Origin: Betaproteobacteria bacterium
Lineage (GTDB): Bacteria > Pseudomonadota > Gammaproteobacteria > Burkholderiales > SG8-41
NCBI GenBank assembly: GCA_021414185.1
Contig: JAIOOZ010000688.1
Location: forward strand, 1 to 9,343
Length of the DNA: 9,343 nt
Direction: 5' to 3'
The notes beneath the pieces were generated by a model. That model was given only the letters and a program-made list of their open reading frames with translations. It was not told the DNA's origin and did not search any database. This document shows, piece by piece, positions 1-6,128 of the stretch (position 1 is its first letter; each line of letters opens with the position of its first letter). The translations under genes and the position numbers were made by a program.

Positions 1-185
1 TGGCGACGCTGTGCGGGATGGCATTAGGCGGCTGGATGTCGGGCGCGATTTTCGATTTGACGGGTTCTTATCGTGCCGCGTTTCTCAACGGCACCGCATG
101 GAACCTGCTCAATGTCAGCATAGTTTTATTGCTGATCTACCGCGAGCGCGGCGGTCGCCGGCGGGCCGCCCTCGCGGCCGCTTAG
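1..185 (+). CDS. MFS transporter, C-terminal fragment (5' end outside window)
   Basis: Only the last 60 codons are present; the first complete codon begins at position 3 and the stop is TAG at 183-185. The peptide contains GGWMSGAIFDLTGSYRAAF followed by a hydrophobic stretch (about residues 27-46 of the fragment, ending LLLIY) and a short Arg-rich cytoplasmic tail (RERGGRRR). A glycine-rich 'GG..SG.ifD.tGsY..aF' loop before the last membrane helix is typical of the closing helices of major facilitator superfamily carriers, many of which carry organic anions. The hydrophobic stretch would be TM12 in the inner membrane. The substrate cannot be told from this piece. The stop codon overlaps by 4 bases the stop of the convergent GGT-like gene. 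It could belong to another 12-helix family, but the MFS assignment is the best fit. Confidence 0.72.
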   Translation, partial: ATLCGMALGGWMSGAIFDLTGSYRAAFLNGTAWNLLNVSIVLLLIYRERGGRRRAALAAA

Positions 186-2038
186 TACGCGATCGCGTAG
201 CAGTCGCGCCGCCGCTCGCCGCCGGCAATCCGGCTGCCGGTAGCGGGATCTATCATGACGACGGTCGCGCAGCCGTTCATGCTGTAGGGGCGGATTTTCT
301 GCGCGTTGTGGCCGCGCGCTTTCAGCTCGTCGATGATCGCATCGGGAATGTTCGATTCGACGTTCAGCACGTTCAAGCCCGCGTGGTGCGGCCAGAACGA
401 GCCGTGAAAATGCAGCGTCTGCACGCGCGGCCACTCGAAAGCCGTATGCACGTTCGGGTACCAGTCGGGCCAGAATTCGACGATGTCGAGGAACGCCTGG
501 ATCACGGTCTGTTCCTGGTTGTCGCCGCCCGGACTGCCTAGCGCCATGAACGGCTCGCCGTTGCGCAGCACGATGCCCGGAGTCAGCGTATAGCGCGGGC
601 GCGAACGCGGACGCAGTTGCGCCGCGCGTGTGTTATCGAGCCAGAACTGCTCGCCGCGGATGCTCATGCCGATGCCCGTTTTGCCGAGTATGACCGCGCC
701 CGGAATCCAGCCGCCGCTCGGCGTGCTGTCGAAAATATTGCCCGCGCGATCGATGATCGCGATATGCGTCGTATCCTTGATGGCGCCCGCAACCGGTTCC
801 GCGTCGGGCAGCGGCGCGTCGGGTTTCTGCTCTTCGCGAATGTTGGCGACCCAGTACTTCCATTCCTTCACTTTGGAATCGTACGGCAGCGGATCGCCCG
901 CGACGAAGGTGCGAATCGCGCGCTTCGGATCGATCAGCTTTGCGCGTTCTTTCGCGTAATCCTTCGAGAGCAATCCTTGCGCCGGCACCTGCACGAAATC
1001 GGGATCGGCGTAGTACGTATCGCGATCCGCATAGGCGAGCTTCAACGCTTCAACGACCGTGTGCAGATATTCGGCGCTGTTCAGCTTCATCGACTTCAAA
1101 TCGAAATTTTCGAGAATGTTGAGCGCCTGCAACAGTACCGGCCCCTGGCTGCCGAACGCGTGTTTGTATACCTCGAAGCCGCGATACGTCGTCATCGCTG
1201 GCGCTTCGACCCGGGCATAAAATTCGGCAAAATCCGCGCGCTCGAACGGCGCGCCGTTCTGCTTGAGGAAGGCGGTCATCTCGCGCGCGATGTCGCCTTT
1301 ATAAAAGCGGTCACGCGCGGCGACGATGCCGGCCTGGCGGCTTTTGCCTTTCGCGGCGCGCTCGGCAGCGACCATGCGTTTCAAGGTGTTCGCAAGTGTC
1401 GGAAACTTGAGCGTATCGCCGGGCGTGTACATCGAGCCGTCCGGCTTCAGCCAGTACGCGCGGTTCTCCGGCCATTGCTCGATGAACTTCAGCTGATTTT
1501 TGATCGCGGCCGCGGTGCGCGGGCGCAAGGGAAAGCCGCGCTCCGCGTACTCGATCGCGCGCGCCGACACTTGCTCGAAACTCATGGTGCCCCAGCGTTC
1601 GAGCACGGTGAGCGCCGCGTGCAACGCGCCGGGGATCACCGCCGGATCGAGTCCTTTGCCATTGAGCGTCTTGCCGCGGCTCGTGTACCAATCGATGGTC
1701 GCGCCTTTCGGCGCCCAGCCCTGGCCGACGACTGAAACGACTTTGCCGCTCTTGCGCGGATAAACGAGCACCAGCGCTTCGCCGCCGAGGCTGTAAAGGT
1801 CCTGTTCGACGACGCCGCCGACCAGCAGCGCCGCGACGCCGGCGTCGAACGCATTGCCACCGCGCACGAGTATTTCGAACGCGGCCGCGGTCGTCAGCGG
1901 ATGGCCTGCGGACACCCCCGCATTGGGACCCATCACGAGCGGGCGCTCGGCGGCCGGCGTGGATGTCCCGAACATTCCCGCGCCGGTCAGGACGATCAGC
2001 GCGACTGCGCGCATCGCGGACCATTTCCATCTCTGCAT
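182..2038 (-). CDS. Gamma-glutamyltransferase family Ntn-hydrolase, secreted, atypical
   Basis: This is a 618-residue member of the gamma-glutamyltransferase family (periplasmic autoprocessing hydrolases/transferases acting on gamma-glutamyl or related amide bonds). The start at 2038 is chosen because it has an AAAGGGGGG ribosome site 6 bases upstream and opens with a signal peptide (about residues 1-29: charged MQRWKW, hydrophobic core, cleavage near TPAA). A further 32 upstream in-frame codons look non-coding. The large-subunit part carries NAGVSAGHPLTTAAA and RGGNAFDAGVAA. The autoprocessing site is DTTH, giving a new N-terminal catalytic Thr at about residue 423 and a small subunit of about 196 residues containing the GSPGGD oxyanion loop (about 501-506). 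Differences from E. coli Ggt: the Arg that binds the glutamyl carboxylate (in FREMAP) is Gln here (GQGWAP, about residue 106), and the Ser-Ser pair before the oxyanion loop reads Tyr-Thr. The substrate may therefore not be glutathione; GGT-like acylases are an alternative. It is probably monocistronic. Confidence 0.88.
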   Translation of the reverse strand: MQRWKWSAMRAVALIVLTGAGMFGTSTPAAERPLVMGPNAGVSAGHPLTTAAAFEILVRGGNAFDAGVAALLVGGVVEQDLYSLGGEALVLVYPRKSGKVVSVVGQGWAPKGATIDWYTSRGKTLNGKGLDPAVIPGALHAALTVLERWGTMSFEQVSARAIEYAERGFPLRPRTAAAIKNQLKFIEQWPENRAYWLKPDGSMYTPGDTLKFPTLANTLKRMVAAERAAKGKSRQAGIVAARDRFYKGDIAREMTAFLKQNGAPFERADFAEFYARVEAPAMTTYRGFEVYKHAFGSQGPVLLQALNILENFDLKSMKLNSAEYLHTVVEALKLAYADRDTYYADPDFVQVPAQGLLSKDYAKERAKLIDPKRAIRTFVAGDPLPYDSKVKEWKYWVANIREEQKPDAPLPDAEPVAGAIKDTTHIAIIDRAGNIFDSTPSGGWIPGAVILGKTGIGMSIRGEQFWLDNTRAAQLRPRSRPRYTLTPGIVLRNGEPFMALGSPGGDNQEQTVIQAFLDIVEFWPDWYPNVHTAFEWPRVQTLHFHGSFWPHHAGLNVLNVESNIPDAIIDELKARGHNAQKIRPYSMNGCATVVMIDPATGSRIAGGERRRDCYAIAY

Positions 2039-2044
2039 GGCGTG

Positions 2045-2053
2045 CCCCCCTTT
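2045..2053 (-). promoter_or_regulatory. Ribosome binding site of the GGT-like gene
   Basis: On the minus strand this reads AAAGGGGGG, 6 bases upstream of the ATG at 2038-2036. It decides the start: the longer in-frame extension back to 2134 has no comparable site and would bury the signal peptide inside the protein. Confidence 0.6.
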
Positions 2054-2101
2054 GTTGTTTGCGTCTATGGTAACCAAAAAATCAACGGCGCGGCGTTGCA
2101 G

Positions 2102-2131
2102 GCGACAAAAGGATCTTTTCAGCGTTAAAAT
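2102..2131 (+). promoter_or_regulatory. Weak sigma70-like promoter candidate for the MmgE/PrpD gene
   Basis: In the 128-bp divergent gap (2039-2166), a TAAAAT box at 2126-2131 lies 18 bases downstream of GCGACA (2102-2107, four of six matches to the -35 consensus). The gap is clearly more AT-rich than the genes on either side, with several A and T runs, as expected of a region holding two divergent promoters. I could not pick a convincing promoter for the minus-strand GGT-like gene. The call is by eye only. Confidence 0.25.
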
Positions 2132-2166
2132 CATTTTCCAAAAAAATCCTGTGCCTCGCGGAAATC

Positions 2167-3579
2167 ATGAATTCGAACCCTCACGGTGGTACCGCCGCTG
2201 CAGGCGCCACGCGCCAGCTCGCGGAATTTGCTTCCGCACTAAAATTTGAAGACCTGCCTGCCGCGGTCGTTGAAAAGGCGAAGACCTGCGTGCTGGATAC
2301 GCTGGGCTGCTGCATTTTCGGCGCGACGCTGCAGCCGGTGCGCAAACTCGCAACGATGCTGATGGAGGAAAATTGCGCGCAGCAGTCGGCGGCGTTCGGT
2401 TTCGCGCAGCGCACCTCGGCGTCGCACGCGGCGCTGATCAACGGCGCTTCGGCGCACGCTTTTCAGCTTGATGAAATTCATATCGAGGCGACGCTGCATC
2501 CGGGCTCGGTCGCAGTGCCCGCGGTGCTGGCGCTGGCCGAAGCGAACGGCGGCGTGTCGGGCCGCGACATCATCACGGCGCTCGCCGCGGGCTACGAATG
2601 CGGCGTCCGTGTAGGGCTGGCGGGCAAGGGTGGAATGTTCGCGCGCGGCTTTCACAACCAGGGCACGTCGGGCGTGTTTGTCGCCGCTGCCGCTGCGGCG
2701 CGCCTGTTGCATCTCGACGCAGTGCAAACCAAACATGCGTTGGGCATCGCCGGGTCGCAAGGCGCGGGGCTGATGGCCGTGCAGGAAGGCGCGATGACCA
2801 AGGCGTTTCACTCGGGGCGAGCTGCGCAAAGCGGCGTGTATGCGGCGAAGCTCGCGCGTCTCGGTTACACCGGCATCCCGGACGTGCTGGAAGCCGGCTA
2901 CGGCGGATTTTTAAGTTCGCTGGTCGGCGAATATCAGACGGGGCCGCTCATCTCCGAACTGGGCAAGCGCTGGGAAATACTCAGAGTCGGCTTCAAGCCC
3001 GCGCCGGCTTCCAATGGCAGCATCACGGCGATGGCCGCGCTAGACGACATCATGCGCAAACACAATCTCACGGCGGACGACATCGAGAGCGTGACGGCGC
3101 ACGTCAGCACCAACACCCTGCATCATTGCGGCTGGGAATACGATCCCGCGAAAATCCAGGGTGTGCTCGCGTCGCAAATGAATTTGCGCTATGGCATGGC
3201 GGTGATGGCGCTCGAGCGGCGCGCGACGGTTGAGCAGTTCACCGAAGACAAGATGCGCGACCCGGTGATCCTCGAATTTGTCCGGCGCGTGCAGGTCGAA
3301 CTCGAGCCCGCGTTTGATGCGGACGGCGGCAAGTTTCGCGTCGCATGCCGGGCGGTGGTGGTCTGCCGCAACGGAGAAAAACTGGAAGCGCAGGTGCTTT
3401 ATCGCAAAGGCAGCCACGAAGATCCGATGAGCGCGGCGGAAATCGACGCGAAATTCATGGAGCTCGCCGGCAGATCGTTTGCGCCGGAAACGGCGCGCCG
3501 AATTGCTGAAACCGTCGCGGAACTGGAGCGGATAGAAGATTCCAGCGAACTCACGCAACTGCTGCTAAGGCAGGCCTAA
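2167..3579 (+). CDS. MmgE/PrpD family protein (2-methylcitrate dehydratase / cis-aconitate decarboxylase-like)
   Basis: This 470-residue protein has the usual length and layout of the MmgE/PrpD family, cytoplasmic enzymes that dehydrate, decarboxylate or isomerise small polycarboxylates (2-methylcitrate dehydratase, cis-aconitate decarboxylase). Visible family blocks are VLDTLGCCIFGA (about 42-53), NGASAHAFQLDEIH followed by LHPGSVAVPA (about 92-119), GYECGVRVG (about 142-150), NQGTSGVFVAAAAAARLL (about 164-181), and MTKAFHSGRAAQSGVYAAKLA (about 210-230), which holds the conserved Lys212 and the GRAA motif. The later block expected to read like K-P-Y-x-x-C/N…H is FKPAPASNGSITAM (about 276-289), where I see no His; T287 or I286 occupies that place. 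True 2-methylcitrate dehydratase activity is therefore uncertain. It starts at the ATG with only a weak Shine-Dalgarno (GCGGAA). No prp genes adjoin, so a role in propionate metabolism is not supported by context. Confidence 0.88.
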   Translation: MNSNPHGGTAAAGATRQLAEFASALKFEDLPAAVVEKAKTCVLDTLGCCIFGATLQPVRKLATMLMEENCAQQSAAFGFAQRTSASHAALINGASAHAFQLDEIHIEATLHPGSVAVPAVLALAEANGGVSGRDIITALAAGYECGVRVGLAGKGGMFARGFHNQGTSGVFVAAAAAARLLHLDAVQTKHALGIAGSQGAGLMAVQEGAMTKAFHSGRAAQSGVYAAKLARLGYTGIPDVLEAGYGGFLSSLVGEYQTGPLISELGKRWEILRVGFKPAPASNGSITAMAALDDIMRKHNLTADDIESVTAHVSTNTLHHCGWEYDPAKIQGVLASQMNLRYGMAVMALERRATVEQFTEDKMRDPVILEFVRRVQVELEPAFDADGGKFRVACRAVVVCRNGEKLEAQVLYRKGSHEDPMSAAEIDAKFMELAGRSFAPETARRIAETVAELERIEDSSELTQLLLRQA

Positions 3580-3772
3580 GACACAGCGCCGATAGACGCG
3601 CAAGGTATTATGCAATTAACAAGATGTTTGATTGCAAGATCCCGCGTTTCTTCAGTTTGAGCGGAGTTTTGGTGGCTAAGTGGAAGTGCCCAGAAAAACG
3701 GACGAAGCCCATACCGTCTAAGCCCGTCATTATTCTGCTAAGTAAGCCGTTCTGCAATTAGCTCTGTCAAGG
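3580..3772. other. Convergent intergenic region at the left edge of the low-GC segment
   Basis: These 193 bases separate the convergent MmgE/PrpD and Bug genes. Base composition falls here from about 60 percent GC or more to about 50 percent or less and stays low until about 5930. No clear intrinsic terminator hairpin, RNA gene or intact mobile-element end is visible. A 45-codon ORF (3624-3761, +) is open but has no ribosome site and no recognisable features. An 8-base direct repeat TGCAATTA occurs at 3611-3618 and 3753-3760, which is within chance expectation. Confidence 0.5.
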
Positions 3773-4750
3773 TTAGTCGAGCCGCGTCTGCGAAATTTCG
3801 ATAACCTTCGCCCATTTCGCTATCTCTGATTTAATAAATACCCCGAACTCACCGGGTTTGCTAGCTACAACAACAGCGCCGCTGTTCTCGAGCATCTTAC
3901 GCATTTCTTGCCCATTTAATATCGCTACGATGTCGTGGTTAATTTTAGAGATAATTTCCTCCGCCGTTTTAGCGGGGGCTAGCAACCCCGTCCATCCCAC
4001 CGATTCATAGCCAGTAACACCCGCCTCACTGATCGACGGAACCTCAGGAAGCAACAAGATCCTGCCAACCGTGGTAACGCCCAACGCTCTAAGCCTGCTT
4101 TCTCTCAAATGAGGAATGGTTGGAACAACGCTTGCGAAAGAGACATGCACCTGCCCACTAATTACTGCAGTTACGGCTGGAGCAGCGCTCTTGTAAGGAA
4201 TATGGACGATCTCGACTTTAACCATGGTCTTGAAAAGCTCAGCCGCTAGATGAGAGGCGGTGCCACTTCCAGACGAAGAGTAGTTCAATTGACCGGACCT
4301 TTTCCTCGCAAGAGAAATCAGTCCATTTACCGTATTAACTGGCACTGACGGATGAACCACTAGAACGTTAGGGACAGCCGCAACACGACAGATTGGCGAA
4401 AAATCTTGGACTGCATCAAAGGGAATATTCTTGTATAGCCCCGGATTGATGCCGTGAGTAGCCACCGTCCCCATCAAAAGCGTGTAACCGTCGGCTGGGG
4501 CTTTCGCAACTAGGTCAGCGCCAATATTTCCAGCTGCGCCGGGGCGATTGTCGATGATTATCTGCTGCCCCCATTGCTCGGTAAGCTTCTGAGCAATAGC
4601 GCGGGCGAGAATATCAGTAGGCCCGCCAGGTGCAAACGGCACTACCAACCTGACTGGCCGTAGCGGATATGACTGCGCAAAGAGGTTAATCGGTGAGATT
4701 GCCAACAACAGCAAAGAGAGAACCAAAATTGGCCGCGACATTTGCGCCAT
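3773..4750 (-). CDS. Bug-family (TctC-type) tripartite tricarboxylate transporter substrate-binding protein
   Basis: This is a 325-residue periplasmic binding protein of the Bug/TctC family, which captures small carboxylates or related solutes. It has a clear signal peptide (MAQMSRP, then a Leu-rich core, cleavage near LFAQ, about residue 25). Family signatures are RPVRLVVPFAPGGPTDILAR (about 31-50, the beta-strand and loop that contact a ligand carboxylate), IIIDNRPGAAGNIGA (about 64-78), APADGYTLLMG (about 84-94), and LNYSSSGSGTASHLAAELF plus VHIPYKS further on. The ATG at 4750 is chosen because AAGGGGG lies 8 bases upstream and the signal peptide starts there; a TTG at 4771, overlapping the previous stop, is possible but has no ribosome site. 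It is the second gene of an operon behind a TauD-like dioxygenase, which hints that the bound ligand is related to the dioxygenase substrate. GC and codon use are lower than in the other two Bug genes here. No TctA/TctB membrane genes are present. Confidence 0.92.
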   Translation of the reverse strand: MAQMSRPILVLSLLLLAISPINLFAQSYPLRPVRLVVPFAPGGPTDILARAIAQKLTEQWGQQIIIDNRPGAAGNIGADLVAKAPADGYTLLMGTVATHGINPGLYKNIPFDAVQDFSPICRVAAVPNVLVVHPSVPVNTVNGLISLARKRSGQLNYSSSGSGTASHLAAELFKTMVKVEIVHIPYKSAAPAVTAVISGQVHVSFASVVPTIPHLRESRLRALGVTTVGRILLLPEVPSISEAGVTGYESVGWTGLLAPAKTAEEIISKINHDIVAILNGQEMRKMLENSGAVVVASKPGEFGVFIKSEIAKWAKVIEISQTRLD

Positions 4751-4758
4751 CAATTTAG

Positions 4759-4765
4759 CCCCCTT
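4759..4765 (-). promoter_or_regulatory. Ribosome binding site deciding the start of the operon's Bug gene
   Basis: The minus strand reads AAGGGGG, 8 bases before the ATG at 4750-4748. The site lies immediately downstream of the dioxygenase stop (TGA at 4770-4768), so the two genes are separated by 17 bases and are probably translated from one mRNA. Confidence 0.6.
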
Positions 4766-4767
4766 AA

Positions 4768-5799
4768 TCAAATCTTCGTGGTCGCTTGTGGCGCAGGAAT
4801 TCCCATGCCAGAACCTGCGCCAAAACGATCTTTAAACTCTGGGGCCAACTGTCGTTTGGTCTGACAATTCAACCAAAGCCGTAACAGGTGCCTGCCTTGT
4901 TTAGGGTCTTCATGATCCTCGAAAGCGGTGCGCGAATGAAGCGTCACATGATTATTCAAAAATTGCATGTCTCCGTGCCGCATATCCATGTCATAGCGCA
5001 GTTCACCACATTCTGCTAACCGTTCGAATATCTCTAAAGCAGAGGCTTCCGGTTCTGAAAAAACGTAACCTGTGCGCTTCGCTGCCAGATAAATCGTGCT
5101 TCCGACATATCTACAGCTAAGTTCCCCATCGTAATAGCTGAAAACCGGAATCTTGTTCTGCGTAACTGGCAGAGTACCAGCTTGTTGCTCACCTCTTAAG
5201 TCGTGATGGAATCCCTCATAAAGGGTATCTAATAAATCAGGTCGTTCCTCCAAAATCTGGTTATAAATAGCCATAGAGCTACTTACTTGACTTACCCCGC
5301 CATTCTTTGCTGGTCGGACGCACATGAGCCCAACGACATCACAATTGTCGCAATGAAACCTTAGTTTCGCGCTCGTTTGGTAACCACGTACATCTTTCTC
5401 CCCGTACTTGAGCCCTTCATTCCGAACATGTCCAAGAAGGTCACCCTGCGCATTCTGCGTGATTGCTTGGCCCAGGTATTTCCCTACGCCGCAGAAAATT
5501 ATTCCCATCTGCTCGGTCGAGAACTCTTTACCGGGGAGTCCTCGCACGAGTGCACATCCTGTCCCGTTCTCCAACTGACCCCATACTTTTTCAAGCGTTC
5601 TGGAGAACAGAGGTATCTCAAAATTGCCCTTTTCAATTTCCTGTAGTGAAAGTTTTTTTTGCTGAACGATTGAAACTGCGCTTCTGATTTCTGAAATTTC
5701 CTCTGGGGTCAACATATAAATCCAAGAGCTGTCATTGCGGAGATCGTTTGCTTTCCATGCGGATTTTTCTTTCACGCGACTTAGCAACTTTTGACCCAT
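4768..5799 (-). CDS. TauD/TfdA-family Fe(II)/2-oxoglutarate-dependent dioxygenase
   Basis: This is a 343-residue cytoplasmic non-heme iron oxygenase of the TauD/TfdA (clavaminate-synthase-like) superfamily, which couples decarboxylation of 2-oxoglutarate to hydroxylation of a substrate. The iron ligands are visible: the H-x-D pair is His149-Cys150-Asp151 in LRFHCDNCD, and the distal His is His288 in NNHVTLHSRTAF. The 2-oxoglutarate-binding Arg is probably Arg307 (RHLLRLWLN). Other family blocks are GTGCALVRGLP (about 79-89), LLGHVRNEG (about 121-129) and RGYQTSAKLRFH (about 138-149). Cys at 150 and 153 is odd, because relatives I know usually have small polar residues there (FHTDGSD-like). 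A GAGAGGA ribosome site lies 8 bases upstream of the ATG. It is the first gene of an operon with the Bug protein downstream and lies in the low-GC segment. The substrate is unknown; taurine or 2,4-D activity should not be assumed. Confidence 0.9.
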   Translation of the reverse strand: MGQKLLSRVKEKSAWKANDLRNDSSWIYMLTPEEISEIRSAVSIVQQKKLSLQEIEKGNFEIPLFSRTLEKVWGQLENGTGCALVRGLPGKEFSTEQMGIIFCGVGKYLGQAITQNAQGDLLGHVRNEGLKYGEKDVRGYQTSAKLRFHCDNCDVVGLMCVRPAKNGGVSQVSSSMAIYNQILEERPDLLDTLYEGFHHDLRGEQQAGTLPVTQNKIPVFSYYDGELSCRYVGSTIYLAAKRTGYVFSEPEASALEIFERLAECGELRYDMDMRHGDMQFLNNHVTLHSRTAFEDHEDPKQGRHLLRLWLNCQTKRQLAPEFKDRFGAGSGMGIPAPQATTKI

Positions 5800-5807
5800 G
5801 ACGGTTA

Positions 5808-5814
5808 TCCTCTC
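5808..5814 (-). promoter_or_regulatory. Ribosome binding site of the dioxygenase gene
   Basis: The minus strand reads GAGAGGA, 8 bases upstream of the ATG at 5799-5797. It supports the full-length start over the internal Met at residue 29. Confidence 0.6.
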
Positions 5815-5878
5815 AAAATGGCCTGACTACTCACCAGAAGCAGCCAATGCCTGCCCTAAGAATCGAGCCTGATAATAA

Positions 5879-5908
5879 CTTATATGGAAGTGGTCCCGTT
5901 TGTTTGAA
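5879..5908 (-). promoter_or_regulatory. Sigma70-like promoter candidate for the dioxygenase-Bug operon
   Basis: On the minus strand TTCAAA (5908-5903, four of six) is followed by an 18-base spacer and TATAAG (5884-5879, five of six). Transcription would begin near 5872, giving a 5' leader of about 70 bases before the dioxygenase. It overlaps a plus-strand candidate promoter, so the two transcription units may be divergent from a shared site. Confidence 0.4.
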
Positions 5909-5929
5909 CGACGTTCCCCGATTTATAAG
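5900..5929 (+). promoter_or_regulatory. Plus-strand promoter candidate upstream of the deacylase leader
   Basis: TTGTTT (5900-5905) and TATAAG (5924-5929) are spaced by 18 bases. If used, it would produce a leader of about 185 bases containing the hairpins at 5934-6007 and the 32-codon ORF before the deacylase. The -35 box is poor, so confidence is low. Confidence 0.25.
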
Positions 5930-5933
5930 TGGG

Positions 5934-6007
5934 ATCCGGGCGGGTTGATTTCGGGGCAAGCCTGCCCCTTAAGTTTTTCCCGCAGGATGCGGGATGGTAA
6001 TATCCCG
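5934..6007 (+). promoter_or_regulatory. Competing hairpins in the leader (possible attenuator)
   Basis: Several stems cannot all form at once. CCCGCA (5979-5984) pairs with TGCGGG (5988-5993) around GGA. CGGGAT (5990-5995) pairs with ATCCCG (6002-6007) around GGTAAT, sharing bases with the former. ATCC plus GCGGG (5934-5937 and 5940-5944) can pair with CCCGC plus GGAT (5979-5983 and 5985-5988), enclosing the terminator-like hairpin. Such mutually exclusive pairing is a feature of attenuators and riboswitches. I recognise no known riboswitch class, and GC-rich intergenic DNA also makes chance stems. Confidence 0.3.
5953..5978 (+). terminator. Terminator-like hairpin in the leader of the deacylase gene
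   Basis: GGGGCA (5953-5958) pairs perfectly with TGCCCC (5963-5968) around an AGCC loop and is followed by TTAAGTTTTT. The T-run is on the plus strand, so it would stop plus-strand transcription, yet no plus-strand gene lies between it and the MmgE/PrpD gene 2.4 kb upstream. It is either an attenuator for the deacylase or the leftover terminator of a gene lost when the low-GC segment arrived. Confidence 0.5.
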
Positions 6008-6029
6008 TCAGATTTTCACAGGGTATGCA

Positions 6030-6128
6030 ATGAACGGAATATTTCCAGCGATCGATGCGCTGGGAGAAGCATCATGCAAGCCGGGTATGGGCATGCTGCA
6101 GACGCAGCGGCCGATTCAGCATGTTTGA
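6030..6128 (+). CDS. Candidate 32-codon leader ORF overlapping the deacylase start
   Basis: This is a short ORF of 32 codons, starting MNGIFPAIDALGEASC and ending QRPIQHV. AGGG (6020-6023) lies 6 bases before its ATG, a better ribosome site than the deacylase itself has. Its TGA at 6126-6128 falls just inside the deacylase coding sequence (start 6121) in another frame, so ribosomes finishing it would be placed at the deacylase start. That arrangement suits translational coupling. No homologue is recognised and there is no run of one regulatory amino acid. It may equally be a chance ORF. Confidence 0.3.
   Translation: MNGIFPAIDALGEASCKPGMGMLQTQRPIQHV

Noticed and set aside
617..1735. Long open frame (372 codons, +) opposite the GGT-like gene
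   Set aside because: It lies wholly antisense to a gene with clear family motifs. The composition is Arg/Ala-rich without domain blocks, as is usual for antisense frames in high-GC DNA.
3611..3760. 8-base direct repeat TGCAATTA flanking 134 bases, considered as an insertion footprint
   Set aside because: One 8-base repeat within 150 bases is not unusual by chance, and no terminal inverted repeats or transposase remnant accompany it.
3624..3761. 45-codon ORF (+) between the MmgE/PrpD and Bug genes
   Set aside because: It has no Shine-Dalgarno and no recognisable motif. An open frame of this size is expected by chance in a 193-base gap.
4751..4771. TTG start at 4771 overlapping the dioxygenase stop
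   Set aside because: It has no ribosome site at proper spacing, whereas the ATG at 4750 has AAGGGGG 8 bases upstream and begins directly with the signal peptide.
5377..5646. Open frame of 89 codons (+) inside the dioxygenase gene
   Set aside because: It is antisense to the dioxygenase core, where the conserved residues are in the minus frame. No motif or promoter supports it.
3580..5950. Possible mobile-element boundaries of the low-GC segment
   Set aside because: I compared both edges by eye for direct repeats, inverted repeats, tRNA remnants and integrase or transposase sequence and found none, so no mobile element is annotated.
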